NCBI RefSeq assembly: GCF_003065425.1
Contig: NZ_CP026949.1
Coordinates: 2,728,001 to 2,792,000, forward strand
From: Mycetocola zhujimingii
GTDB taxonomy: Bacteria; Actinomycetota; Actinomycetes; Actinomycetales; Microbacteriaceae
DNA: 64,000 nucleotides
Direction of reading: 5' to 3'
How positions within the stretch are numbered: the first letter of the stretch is position 1; each line of letters begins with the position of its first letter. Below the pieces are notes generated by a model, which made no database searches, had not been told where the DNA came from, and was given only the letters and a program-made list of their open reading frames with translations. Positions 36,463 to 47,187 of this stretch are shown here, piece by piece. The position numbers were made by a program, and so were the translations under genes.

Positions 36463-36483
36463 GTTGAGCGCCGATGACTCAAG
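36463..36483. promoter_or_regulatory. HAIR operator 1 upstream of dnaK
   Basis: GTTGAGC-N7-ACTCAAG, two changes from the HAIR consensus. It is about 87 bases upstream of the dnaK start codon. Confidence 0.8.
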
Positions 36484-36524
36484 TTTACCGAACCCCCGAC
36501 GGCTGTCAACTTTTGTCGGCAAAT

Positions 36525-36545
36525 CTTGAGCCGGGTCGGCTCAAG
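36525..36545. promoter_or_regulatory. HAIR operator 2 upstream of dnaK
   Basis: CTTGAGC-N7-GCTCAAG is a perfect seven-base inverted repeat with the N7 spacing of HAIR. Its left edge is 62 bases from that of HAIR 1. It is followed by another half-site-like TTTTGAGCG. Confidence 0.75.
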
Positions 36546-36607
36546 TTTTGAGCGCGCAAGCCACCGTAGCCCCACAAACTCGGGTGTACACGACACCCGG
36601 TCGACAC

Positions 36608-36641
36608 AACAGAGGCGGCCATCGAAATGGCCGCCTCTGTT
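36608..36641 (-). terminator. Hairpin terminator of the PspC membrane-protein operon
   Basis: Fifteen-base arms (AACAGAGGCGGCCAT and its complement) surround a CGAA tetraloop. It lies just past the stop of the gene at 36676 and before the dnaK control region. Confidence 0.8.
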
Positions 36642-36675
36642 CGGGTGGCGTTGCGTGAGCCAGCAGCGGGAGTCG

Positions 36676-38690
<2,015 letters not shown>

Positions 38691-38803
38691 ACTCCGAGTG
38701 TGGCGCGCACCGGTACGCCACTGCCATGAGGGTTCCCCCGGATCGAACCCTGAGATTTCGGATTCCGTCCCGCAGCGAGCATCAGGGGTGCTTGGATTGC
38801 AGC

Positions 38804-40027
38804 ATGGACGCAGCGCTGATGACCCGCCCCCGCGTCCGGCTCGTGGGCGGAGTGTGCGCGGGTTTCGCCGAGCACACCGGCCTGCCCCTGCCCCTCGTGC
38901 GAACGTCGACAGTGCTGCTCGCACTGTGCGGCGGAGCGGGCGTGCTCCTCTACGCGTGGCTGTGGGCGACGACTCCGGTCGCCATCGACGCCGCCGACCC
39001 CGTCAAGCGCGCACTCACGAGGCCGTACGACGACAACGACGACACCCCGCCGTCGCCAACGGAACGGAGGGCGCCGGTCACCGAGGTGCTGCTCGGCCTC
39101 GCGCTGCTCGCCGCGGCCGCCGCTCTCGTCGCTTCCCGCCTCGGTGCCGATGTCCCGCTCTCCTTTGTCATCCCGGCCATCGTGGTGCTCGGCGGAGCGG
39201 GACTGGCCTGGCGCCAGTTCGACGACCTCAGGCGCCAGCGGTCCTCCTCCTCATCGGCGCTGCTCGTCCGGGCGCTCGGGGCGCTCATCCTCGTCGCCGT
39301 CGGAATCCTCCTGTTCTTCGTCACCGGTGAGGAACCCAACGTCTGGACCGTGTTCGTCGCCGCGATCGCCGTGCTCTTCGGGGTCGCGATCGTCGTCGCA
39401 CCCTGGCTGGTCCGGCTCACCCGTGACCTCGCCGACGAGCGCGCGGCGCGCGTGCGCGAGGCCGACCGGGCGGAGATCGCGGCGCACCTCCACGACTCGG
39501 TGCTGCAGACCCTCGCACTCATCCAGCAGAAGGCCGGTCCGGCGAGTGAAGCATCCCGGCTGGCCAGGGCGCAGGAGCGTGAGCTGAGGGACTGGCTGTT
39601 CGCCGGCTCCCCAGGCGCCTCCGTGGAGTTCGCCGATGAGCTCCGCCGAATCGCCGGGGTGATCGAGCAGGATTATGCCGCCCTCATCGAGGTCGTCGCT
39701 GTGGGCCAGAGCCCGAGCTCGGTGCCGGACGCGCTCCTCGGTGCCGCACGCGAGGCGATGCTCAATGCGGCACGGCACGCGGGCGGCACCGTGTCCGTCT
39801 ACCTGGAGTCTTCGCCGACCGCCATCCAGGTCACGATCACCGACCGCGGGCCGGGGCTGAACCTCGACGACATCCCCGCCGACAGAATGGGGATCCGCGA
39901 ATCGATCCTCGGTCGCATGCGACGCATCGGTGGCACCGCCGAACTGGCACCCGGCCCGGGCGGCACCGGTACCGAGGTCCACCTTCTTCTGCCCCTGACC
40001 CCCGGAGCTGACCATGCCGACAGTTGA
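38804..40027 (+). CDS. PspC-domain sensor histidine kinase (HPK7/LiaS-DesK type)
   Basis: A 407-residue kinase. An N-terminal PspC domain (RVRLVGGVCAGFAEHTGLPLPLVR) replaces the usual extracellular sensor. Four to five helices follow, then the HisKA_3 box with the phospho-accepting His in EIAAHLHDSVLQ (near residue 230). The HATPase domain has N-box EAMLNAARHAGG and G-boxes DRGPGLNLDD and GPGGTGTEV. ATG 38804 is chosen; an internal ATG at 38819 is possible. Its end overlaps the response regulator start by 14 bases. Confidence 0.88.
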   Translation: MDAALMTRPRVRLVGGVCAGFAEHTGLPLPLVRTSTVLLALCGGAGVLLYAWLWATTPVAIDAADPVKRALTRPYDDNDDTPPSPTERRAPVTEVLLGLALLAAAAALVASRLGADVPLSFVIPAIVVLGGAGLAWRQFDDLRRQRSSSSSALLVRALGALILVAVGILLFFVTGEEPNVWTVFVAAIAVLFGVAIVVAPWLVRLTRDLADERAARVREADRAEIAAHLHDSVLQTLALIQQKAGPASEASRLARAQERELRDWLFAGSPGASVEFADELRRIAGVIEQDYAALIEVVAVGQSPSSVPDALLGAAREAMLNAARHAGGTVSVYLESSPTAIQVTITDRGPGLNLDDIPADRMGIRESILGRMRRIGGTAELAPGPGGTGTEVHLLLPLTPGADHADS

Positions 40028-40706
40028 ACCGACCACCCCAGCGTCCTCGAACGACCCAGGCCTCACCGTGGTGATCGTCGACGACCACTCAATCTTCCGC
40101 TCAGGTCTCCGTGCCGACCTGGCCGACGGCATCCGCGTCCTCGGTGAAGCCGCGACGGTCGATGGCGCCGTCGATCTGGTTCTTGCAACGCAGCCGCAGG
40201 TCGTTTTGCTCGACGTTCACCTCCCCGGCGGCGCAGGAGGCGGCGGCGGCGAGGTCATCCGGCGGGCAGCGCCGCAGGCGCCGAACACCCGGTTCCTGGC
40301 GCTCAGCGTCTCCGATGCCGCGGACGACGTCGTGACGGTCATCAGGGCGGGGGCCCGCGGTTACATCACGAAGAGCGCCTCGGGCGCTGACGTGTCGGAT
40401 GCCGCACGGCGCGTTCGCGACGGAGATGCCGTGTTCTCGCCGCGGCTCGCGGGGTTCGTCCTCGATGCCTTCGGCGCTGTCGCCGGCGAAACCGCGGAGG
40501 CGTCTGATGAGCTCGATCGCCTGTCGGCACGAGAGCAGGAAGTGATGCGCCTGATCGCGCGGGGCTACTCGTATAAAGAGGTGGCGGCATCCCTCTTCAT
40601 CTCGGTGAAGACCGTGGAAACCCACGTCTCCAGTGTGCTGCGGAAGTTGCAGCTGTCGTCGCGGCACGAGCTCACCGCCTGGGCGCTTGCGCGCAAGCTA
40701 CTCTGA
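40014..40706 (+). CDS. LuxR/NarL-family response regulator
   Basis: A 230-residue regulator: receiver domain with VVIVDDHSIFRSGL, phospho-Asp in VVLLDVHLPGG and Lys in YITKSASG, and a LuxR helix-turn-helix with LSAREQEVMRLIARGYSYKEVAASLFISVKTVETHVSSVL. It overlaps the PspC histidine kinase gene, so the two form a coupled two-component system. A Gly-rich loop (GGAGGGGGE) after the phosphorylation site is unusual. The target is probably the divergent PspC operon. Confidence 0.93.
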   Translation: MPTVEPTTPASSNDPGLTVVIVDDHSIFRSGLRADLADGIRVLGEAATVDGAVDLVLATQPQVVLLDVHLPGGAGGGGGEVIRRAAPQAPNTRFLALSVSDAADDVVTVIRAGARGYITKSASGADVSDAARRVRDGDAVFSPRLAGFVLDAFGAVAGETAEASDELDRLSAREQEVMRLIARGYSYKEVAASLFISVKTVETHVSSVLRKLQLSSRHELTAWALARKLL

Positions 40707-40729
40707 GCCCGGCCGCACCCCGTTGCCCC

Positions 40730-40762
40730 GGCGGCGGATGCGATCGTGCCGCATCCGCCGCC
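40730..40762. terminator. Bidirectional hairpin terminator
   Basis: Thirteen-base arms (GGCGGCGGATGCG and complement) flank a seven-base loop between the convergent response regulator and GH2 genes. Confidence 0.7.
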
Positions 40763-40788
40763 TGGCAGGCTACCCGGGGCTGGCAGCT

Positions 40789-43434
40789 CTAACCGAGCCG
40801 CGCCGCATCGACGACTGCACGCGCAAGGGTCGCCGCGACAGGCGACAGGGCCTGCGCGTGCCGCAAGCGCAGCGTCGTGAGTGTCACGCTGCCCTCACTC
40901 CAGCGCACGGTCGCCGTCGTGGTCGCGGCTCCGCGCAACCAGCCGGAGAAGATCCCCGAGTACACCCTGGCGGAACGGATGGCGTTCGGAATGCCGGTGA
41001 GCACGTGCTCACCGAGCAGATCCTCGAATGCGATGCCGAGGAGAGTGCTTCCCGGGACGTTCTGGAACGGGCCCGAGCGGTCAAGCCATTCGCTGCGCGG
41101 CACCCAGTCGCCGTCACCTGAGCGCGGGCCGATGCGGCCGGCGGTGAGCAGGTCGAACGCCCCGTCGAGGGCGTCCGGTTCTTCGACCAGCACGAGCACC
41201 CGGCCACCGTCGCTGGCGTGTGCACGGGCAGCGGCGTCGAAAACCGTCGTGACCAGGAGCGAATCCGGTTCCAGCTCGGCGTCGCAGCCGAGGCCGATGG
41301 ACCGTGCCCAGTCGGCGATACCGCTGTCTGCGGCGACAACCGCCCGGCCGGCATCCGCACCGACGGGCGCAACGACGACGAGGTCTGCGGCGTCGCGGGC
41401 AGCCACCTCACCGTTCACGACGAGTTCTGCGGCGAGCTCGTACTGGCCGGGCTCGCTCGGCACTGGCACTGACATGCGCGCGGTCGACCAGCGCTCGGCG
41501 TCGTCGGGGATCGTGAAGATCTCGACGCCATCGAGCAGCACCCGGACGGTACCGGCGACGGGCGCAGGTGCGGACCCGGTGCGGGCCGGCACCGTCGTGA
41601 TGCTCAGCGCGAGGCTGTCACCGGTCACGGCGCTGTACGCGTCGGGCCGAAGGGCGATTGCCCGGTCGCCGTTGGCGAGGGCAAATTCAGCGGTACCGGT
41701 CTTCGGTGTGCGGTTCATGTCGAACAGCCCGTTGGCCTCCCACTGCACATCGCTCAGCTGCGTCAGCACGTAACCGCTGATGCTCGGCTGCATCCGGATG
41801 GATGTGGTCTGGTAGCGGTTCGCCACGAGTTGCGCGTGGTGCAATTGCGCGACGAGGTCCTCCCACGTGCCGAAGACCCGGTCGAGACCGAGTTCAGCGA
41901 ATCGTTCCATCAGGCGGGTGCCTTCCGCCGCGCCGTACGCCCAGTTGGCGCCGAGGCCAAACCACCACGGTTCCGCTCCGTCGGTGTACTGGTCGCGCAC
42001 AACCGGCAACGCCCAGTTTCCGAACTCGGAGAGCATGAGGGGCTCGGTCCCCGAGCGTTCCGCGTCACCATAACCGGAGTAGGTCCAGTCGGGGCGGGCG
42101 GCGAATTCCTCGATCTTCTCGTCCCATTCTCGACGCGACTCGGGGATGCCACGGTAGACGTGGTAATCGTCGACGTCCGAAACCATGTGGAAGTTGGGGA
42201 AGCACGCGGAGTTGTCGACGACGAGGGAGCCGAGAGCGACAGCCTTGATCCGGTGGAACGCATCGGCGAGCCAGCGCCGCTGGCGCCCGCTCGTCATGTC
42301 GAGCCCCCAGGACTCATTGATGATCGTCCACATGACGATGCTCGGGTGATGCTGGTCAGCGGCGATGAACCGCTCGAGCATCGCGAGTCCTTCGTCTGCA
42401 CCACTTTGGGTCCAGACCATCCAGCTCGGGAGCTCAGTCCAGACCAGCATTCCCATCCGGTCGGCGATCTCGTAATAGCGCGGATCCGGGCGTTTGATGT
42501 GCACGCGGAGCATGTTGAAGCCGAGGGCACGAGTCTCGTACAGCAGCTCTTCCCACTCCTCGGTGCTCTCGGGGATCGGTGCGGAAGACGGGTGGTAGTC
42601 CTGGTCGAGAACCGCACGCACCTCAAGTTCGTGGCCGTTGAGGAAGAACGCACCGTCGCGTGCCTCGATCGTGCGGAAACCCGTGCTTCGTGAGACGACG
42701 TCGGCTGTGCCGTCGGCGGCCTCCAGCCTGAGCGTCACCGTGTAGAGCGCGGGCTGGTCGATCCCCCACAGCTGTACATCAGGAACCACGACTGTCCCGT
42801 TGTACCGGCCGTCGTGCTCGGGCAGCTCGGCGCGAGCGACGACCTCGTCGCCATGGCTGACCGTCACTTCTGCCCGCGCACCGGGGAGCGAGGCGATGGC
42901 GCGAACATCGATGGTTCCCGTCGGGGCATCCGCTCGCACCTCGATCTCAGCAATGTGGTGCAGTGGCCTGGTTTCGATGAAGACCGACTGCCAGATGCCC
43001 GCCGATGTGCCGTACCAGGACTGCTTGCCGTGAGGGACCTCGAGGTAGCCCGGCTCGGCATCGGTGTCCGTGCGCGGCGGATAGGCCACAATCACGTCGA
43101 GTGAGTTCGTCCCGGCGATCACGACGTCGCTCACGTCGAGGGAGAAGGCTTCCCAGGCCCCGACGTGGGTTCCGACCACGGTTCCATTGAGCCTGACCTC
43201 GGCGGAGTGGTTCACGCCGTTGAACACGAGGTGCACACCCGCAGTGCCGGGCGTCCAGTCGAACGTGCGCCGGTATCGGACGCTCTCGTGCGAGTCGCCG
43301 TGGCCGGCGATCTGCGCGGTCCAGGCACCGGGCACGATCACGTCTTCGGGTCGTCCATCGGTGTCGTCGCCGTCGAGGAGTTCGAGCTCCCAACGGCCGT
43401 CGAGGGAGAGTCGTTCGCGAGGGTGCAGGCTCAT
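40789..43434 (-). CDS. Glycoside hydrolase family 2 (beta-galactosidase/glucuronidase/mannosidase-like)
   Basis: An 881-residue GH2 enzyme without signal peptide, so it probably acts in the cytosol on imported oligosaccharide. Domains are the sugar-binding jelly roll (about 1-170), an Ig-like domain (175-265), the TIM barrel (270-600) with acid/base Glu in WTIINESWG and probable nucleophile Glu in MLSEFGNWA, then about 260 extra C-terminal residues. The C-terminal part has an Ig-like segment and an alpha/beta segment resembling a degenerate GH2 tail. It is the last gene of the transporter operon. The exact sugar is not deducible. Confidence 0.88.
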   Translation of the reverse strand: MSLHPRERLSLDGRWELELLDGDDTDGRPEDVIVPGAWTAQIAGHGDSHESVRYRRTFDWTPGTAGVHLVFNGVNHSAEVRLNGTVVGTHVGAWEAFSLDVSDVVIAGTNSLDVIVAYPPRTDTDAEPGYLEVPHGKQSWYGTSAGIWQSVFIETRPLHHIAEIEVRADAPTGTIDVRAIASLPGARAEVTVSHGDEVVARAELPEHDGRYNGTVVVPDVQLWGIDQPALYTVTLRLEAADGTADVVSRSTGFRTIEARDGAFFLNGHELEVRAVLDQDYHPSSAPIPESTEEWEELLYETRALGFNMLRVHIKRPDPRYYEIADRMGMLVWTELPSWMVWTQSGADEGLAMLERFIAADQHHPSIVMWTIINESWGLDMTSGRQRRWLADAFHRIKAVALGSLVVDNSACFPNFHMVSDVDDYHVYRGIPESRREWDEKIEEFAARPDWTYSGYGDAERSGTEPLMLSEFGNWALPVVRDQYTDGAEPWWFGLGANWAYGAAEGTRLMERFAELGLDRVFGTWEDLVAQLHHAQLVANRYQTTSIRMQPSISGYVLTQLSDVQWEANGLFDMNRTPKTGTAEFALANGDRAIALRPDAYSAVTGDSLALSITTVPARTGSAPAPVAGTVRVLLDGVEIFTIPDDAERWSTARMSVPVPSEPGQYELAAELVVNGEVAARDAADLVVVAPVGADAGRAVVAADSGIADWARSIGLGCDAELEPDSLLVTTVFDAAARAHASDGGRVLVLVEEPDALDGAFDLLTAGRIGPRSGDGDWVPRSEWLDRSGPFQNVPGSTLLGIAFEDLLGEHVLTGIPNAIRSARVYSGIFSGWLRGAATTTATVRWSEGSVTLTTLRLRHAQALSPVAATLARAVVDAARLG

Positions 43435-43524
43435 GTGCCCATCCTTCTTGATAATGAGTGGATCAGAGCCGTGGCCCGCCCCGAAAACGGGAGCGGGCCA
43501 CGATTGTGGTGCGGATTAGTCCTG

Positions 43525-44895
43525 CTACTTCAGTTCCTGGCCGACGCGCTGCTGCGCCTCGGTCAGTGCTGAGTCGAGGTCTTTTCCGTTGAACCAGACC
43601 TCTTCGAGCTGCTTGTGGATCAGCGACTTGATCGCCGTCCAGTTCTCGACCTGCGGTACGAAGCTGATGTTCTCAAGCGCCGTGTCGGTGTAGTTCGCAC
43701 GCTCGGGAGCGTTCGGGTACTCGGCGGATTCAACGACCGAGACGCGAGGGGCAATGTGCCCGGTCGCGGTGGCCCAGACGCTCGTGTTCTCGTAGAGGAA
43801 CGAGGCGAATTCAAGCGACGCACGGTACTTCACCGGGTCGTTGTCCTTCTGCACTGGCAGCACCCACATGTGCGAGGACGCCCAGACTGCGGCTTCGTCC
43901 ATGATCGTCGGGAAGTCGGTGACCGTGTAGCCGAAGGTCGCCGTCGATGCGTACTCGTTGACGCCCCAGGTGCCGTTGACGAGGATTGCGGACTCGCCGT
44001 TCTTCCACTCCTCGATCGAACCCGAGTAGTCGGCCTTGGTGTGGATGTAGCCGTTGTCGATGAGCTCCTGAAGCAGCTCCATCGCGGCCTTCGCCTCGGC
44101 GGAATCAACGTTTGCCTCACCGTCGACGATGAGGTCAGAGCCCTGCTGGCGCACGAACGAGTAGAACATCCGCCATGCCATGTCGTCGTTGGCGAACCCG
44201 ACGGACATCAGAGGCTTGCCGGTCTTCTCTTTGACAGCCTGTCCCATGGCCATGAGCTCGTCGGCGTTGGTCGGCATGACGGGCCGGCCGTCGGCGTCCA
44301 TGTAGCCGGCAGCGCCGAGGACGTCGGTGTTCACGTGGGCGAGGATCGCGTGGGAGTCGAACGGAACCGCGAACGTCTTGTCGTCGTAGGTGACCGAGTT
44401 CTGGGCCTGCTCGGTCGCGTCGTCCATGTCGATGTCGAGCGCTGCGGGGTCGAACGACACCAGCTGGGCACGGCGCGCATAGTCAGACAGCGCGTAATCG
44501 TGCAGGTTCGCGATGTTCGCGGGTTCTCCACCGGCGATCGATGCGTTGAACGCGTCGTAGTACGAGTTCCAGTCAGCACCACCGAGGCGCTCAACAGAGA
44601 TGCCGTGCTCGTTCTCGGCATTGAACTTGTTGGTGAGAATCTGGATCGCTTCACACTCGGATGCCGCCATCGCGAGGTCGGTGACGCCCTTGGTGGTCTC
44701 CTCGCAGTCGCCGAACATCCGCGACATCGTGATGCTGGTTCCCTTGAGCTGCTCGTCTGTGACCGCTTCAATCTTTGCCGTCATGTCATCGTCTCCGGCG
44801 GCTGTGCCGGTTCCGGTTCCAGTGCCACAGCCGGCGAGCAGCATCGATGCTGCCGCGACCGTCGCGAGAACCGCTGGGATGCGTTTTCCGTTCAT
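43525..44895 (-). CDS. Extracellular sugar-binding lipoprotein of an ABC importer
   Basis: A 456-residue solute-binding protein. The signal peptide ends with lipobox LLAGC (Cys near residue 23), followed by a Gly/Thr linker. The mature part follows the family-1 pattern, with NKFNAENEHGISVERLGGADW near residue 90 and later SAILVNGTWGVNEYASTATFG and EFASFLYENTSVWATATGHIAPR. It should capture an oligosaccharide outside the membrane and hand it to the two permeases encoded upstream. No ATPase is encoded here, so a shared MsiK-like ATPase is likely. Confidence 0.92.
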   Translation of the reverse strand: MNGKRIPAVLATVAAASMLLAGCGTGTGTGTAAGDDDMTAKIEAVTDEQLKGTSITMSRMFGDCEETTKGVTDLAMAASECEAIQILTNKFNAENEHGISVERLGGADWNSYYDAFNASIAGGEPANIANLHDYALSDYARRAQLVSFDPAALDIDMDDATEQAQNSVTYDDKTFAVPFDSHAILAHVNTDVLGAAGYMDADGRPVMPTNADELMAMGQAVKEKTGKPLMSVGFANDDMAWRMFYSFVRQQGSDLIVDGEANVDSAEAKAAMELLQELIDNGYIHTKADYSGSIEEWKNGESAILVNGTWGVNEYASTATFGYTVTDFPTIMDEAAVWASSHMWVLPVQKDNDPVKYRASLEFASFLYENTSVWATATGHIAPRVSVVESAEYPNAPERANYTDTALENISFVPQVENWTAIKSLIHKQLEEVWFNGKDLDSALTEAQQRVGQELK

Positions 44896-44916
44896 GTCTG
44901 TTCCTGTCTTGTTAGG

Positions 44917-44946
44917 TTCGTGTTACGGGTGTTCGTGTTACGGGTG
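44917..44946 (-). repeat. Tandem 15-bp repeat (TTCGTGTTACGGGTG)
   Basis: Two exact copies plus a partial third lie between the permease gene and the lipoprotein gene, ahead of the lipoprotein ribosome site. A stabilising or regulatory role is possible but not shown. Confidence 0.65.
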
Positions 44947-45002
44947 TTACGAGTGGACCTGCAGAACAAATGCAGGGGGAATGCGACTGCGGGGCTGGTG
45001 CC

Positions 45003-45896
45003 CTACTTGCCGCCTGAGGTCATTGAGATTCCGCGGATGAGATGGCGCTGGAAGAGCAGGAAGATGATCAGCAGCGGCAGTGATCCCACGAGCCCGCGGG
45101 CCATCAGGCTGCCGAGTTCGGTGGCCTGGGCGAAGTTGCCCTGGAGTGACGCAAGGCCGGTGGTGATCGTGAACATCTCACTCTTCGTCGCCGACACGAG
45201 TGGCCACAGGTAGTCGTTCCAGGTCTGAACGAAGGTGAAGATCCCGAGCGCGAACATGCCGGGGGTTGCAAGCGGCAGCATGATCGAGAAGAACGTGCGC
45301 CACGGCCCTGCGCCGTCGACGCGCGCCGCTTCCTCCATCTCGAGCGGAATCTTCGAGAAGAACTGGGTCATCAGGAAGACGCCGAGGGGAGCCGCGATCC
45401 GCGGCAGAACGAGCGCAGCGTAGGTGTTGTGCATCTCCGCGTCAGCGACCATCGTGAAGAGCGGGATGAACATCGCCTCCTTGGGGATCATCAGCCCCGC
45501 GAGCACTGTGGCGTATACAAACGTGCGGCCGGGGAACTCGATGCGCGCGAAGGCGTAGCCCGCCATCGCGCAGAGGAGCACCGTCAGGACCGTCGTGACG
45601 ATGGCCACGATGGCGCTGTTGAGGAACCAGCGGCTGGTGAGTCCGACGGAGAAGACACCGAAGACGTTGTCGAGTGTGAAGTCCCGCGGGATCAGTCCGG
45701 TGACACCCTGGCTCAGCGTCGCGTTGTCGCTGAGCGCGAGCGACAGCATCCACAGCATGGGAAGAAGCCAGACCAGCGCGGCGACGATCATGGCGAGGTG
45801 CCACCAGGTCGCACGCGTCGCGGTGTGCCGTGCTGCGACGAGACCGGGCGCTGCGGCGCTCGTCTTCCGGGTCGGGGGAGGGCTCATGACGTTCAC
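45003..45896 (-). CDS. Carbohydrate ABC transporter permease (MalG-type)
   Basis: A 297-residue permease with six helices. The EAA loop reads EMEEAARVDGAGPWRTFFSIMLPLATPG, which docks to the ATPase. The start GTG 45896 overlaps the stop of the upstream permease (GTGA), giving coupling; an ATG three codons later also fits. It forms the membrane channel with the MalF-type subunit. It ends before a 15-bp repeat region that leads to the binding-protein gene. Confidence 0.92.
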   Translation of the reverse strand: MNVMSPPPTRKTSAAAPGLVAARHTATRATWWHLAMIVAALVWLLPMLWMLSLALSDNATLSQGVTGLIPRDFTLDNVFGVFSVGLTSRWFLNSAIVAIVTTVLTVLLCAMAGYAFARIEFPGRTFVYATVLAGLMIPKEAMFIPLFTMVADAEMHNTYAALVLPRIAAPLGVFLMTQFFSKIPLEMEEAARVDGAGPWRTFFSIMLPLATPGMFALGIFTFVQTWNDYLWPLVSATKSEMFTITTGLASLQGNFAQATELGSLMARGLVGSLPLLIIFLLFQRHLIRGISMTSGGK

Positions 45897-47023
45897 TTGG
45901 TGTCGTCCTTTCCGAGGAAGCGCATCTGGACGACGGAGACGATCAGCATCAGTGCGAAGAGGAAGAGTGACATCGCCGACGCGTAGCCGAGCTCGAAGTC
46001 GCGGAAACCGGTCTGGTAGATGTGCCGGATGAGCACCTCGGTCGAGGTACCGGGGCCGCCACCGGTCATGATGTTCACCTGACCGAAGACCTGGAACGAC
46101 GCGATTGCCTGCATCACCATGACGAGCAGGATGACGTGACGGATGCCGGGAAGCGTCACGCTCACGAACTTGCGCCACGGGCCGGCACCATCGAGCGATG
46201 CGGCTTCGTAGAGCGACTTGTCGACATCCTGCAGCCCGGCGGCGAACATGACGAGGTTGAACCCGACGGTCCACCAGATCGTGGTGATGATGACCGCGGT
46301 GAGCGCCGTGTTCGAATCACTCAGCCAGGGAATCGGGTCGATGCCGAGCGGGGTGAGGATCTGCGCGAGCAGACCCTGGCCCGGTGAGAGGAAGTACGTC
46401 CAGATGAGGGTGACCACGGAGACCGGGAGGATGTACGGGAGGAAGAACGCCATCTGGTACCAGCGGGATCCGCGCCGCTGTCCCTGCAGCGCAAGGGCCA
46501 TGACGAGACCGAGCAGGGCGATGATCGGAGTGGAGATGGCTGTGAACAGCAGGGTGTTCTGCAGGGCGATCCAGAACGTCGGGTCGTACCAGTAACCGTC
46601 TTTGCCCGGCGCAAAGCCGAGGGCGACGAACACCCCGAGCAGGCCGAGGACGCCGGCAACACTCCAGACGCTGATGTGCCTGCGCTTGATCGGGCCGACC
46701 AGCAGCACCGCAACCAGGGCGAGCACGCCGATGCGCCACCAGAACAGGTTGGTGATCGACCACTGAATGTCGACGCCCCAGAGCATCCGCTCATAGTTTT
46801 CGAGGCCGATGAACTCGCGAACGGACCCGAGCAGGTCCCAATCGAAGAAGCTCATCTGGGCTGCCTGGAGAACCGGGTACAGCACGAAGACGAGGTACAG
46901 AACCGCGAAGGGAGCGACGAAAGCAAAGCCGTACTTCAGTCCGGCCTGAGAACGCCGTTTGCGGGGCAGTCGCGGCGGGCGCTTCCTGGTCGCTTGGGCC
47001 GCTTGATCGAGCGTCAGCGTCAT
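45893..47023 (-). CDS. Carbohydrate ABC transporter permease (MalF-type)
   Basis: A 376-residue permease. It is longer than most because of extra helices: one near residue 40-60, then an inserted region with two or three helices (RRIGVLALVAVLLVG… WSVAGVLGLLGVFVALGF) before the core. The EAA loop is SLYEAASLDGAGPWRKFVSVTLPGIRHV. ATG 47023 has AAGG five bases upstream. It is the first gene of the sugar operon. Its promoter (TTGACA, CACAAT) and two LacI-type operators lie just before it. Confidence 0.88.
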   Translation of the reverse strand: MTLTLDQAAQATRKRPPRLPRKRRSQAGLKYGFAFVAPFAVLYLVFVLYPVLQAAQMSFFDWDLLGSVREFIGLENYERMLWGVDIQWSITNLFWWRIGVLALVAVLLVGPIKRRHISVWSVAGVLGLLGVFVALGFAPGKDGYWYDPTFWIALQNTLLFTAISTPIIALLGLVMALALQGQRRGSRWYQMAFFLPYILPVSVVTLIWTYFLSPGQGLLAQILTPLGIDPIPWLSDSNTALTAVIITTIWWTVGFNLVMFAAGLQDVDKSLYEAASLDGAGPWRKFVSVTLPGIRHVILLVMVMQAIASFQVFGQVNIMTGGGPGTSTEVLIRHIYQTGFRDFELGYASAMSLFLFALMLIVSVVQMRFLGKDDTK

Positions 47024-47041
47024 CGATTCCTTGCCTTCCGG

Positions 47042-47057
47042 TTTGCCACGTTGCAAA
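47042..47057. promoter_or_regulatory. LacI-type operator O1
   Basis: TTTGCCACGTTGCAAA is a near-perfect palindrome (one mismatch from TTTGCAACGTTGCAAA). It lies just downstream of the predicted start of the transporter operon transcript. Confidence 0.75.
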
Positions 47058-47072
47058 AACTGCACGAGGGCT

Positions 47073-47102
47073 ATTGTGTTCATGACCGTGATGCTTTGTC
47101 AA
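47073..47102 (-). promoter_or_regulatory. Promoter of the sugar transporter operon
   Basis: On the minus strand TTGACA (47102-47097) and CACAAT (47078-47073) are 18 bases apart. This is the best -35/-10 pair in the window. Confidence 0.65.
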
Positions 47103-47119
47103 ACGCTGTCATACGCACC

Positions 47120-47135
47120 TTTGCCACGTTGCATA
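47120..47135. promoter_or_regulatory. LacI-type operator O2
   Basis: TTTGCCACGTTGCATA repeats O1 with one change, 78 bases away and before the lacI-type gene. The pair brackets the transporter promoter. Confidence 0.72.
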
Positions 47136-47187
47136 AATCGGTTCACCGTCACGCCTCGTTGTAGGCCAAGATGGTCAGGGAGGGAAC

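Noticed and set aside
45897-46274. Extension of the MalG-type permease upstream of 45896
   Set aside because: It would overlap the MalF-type gene deeply; the GTGA junction gives a coupled start.
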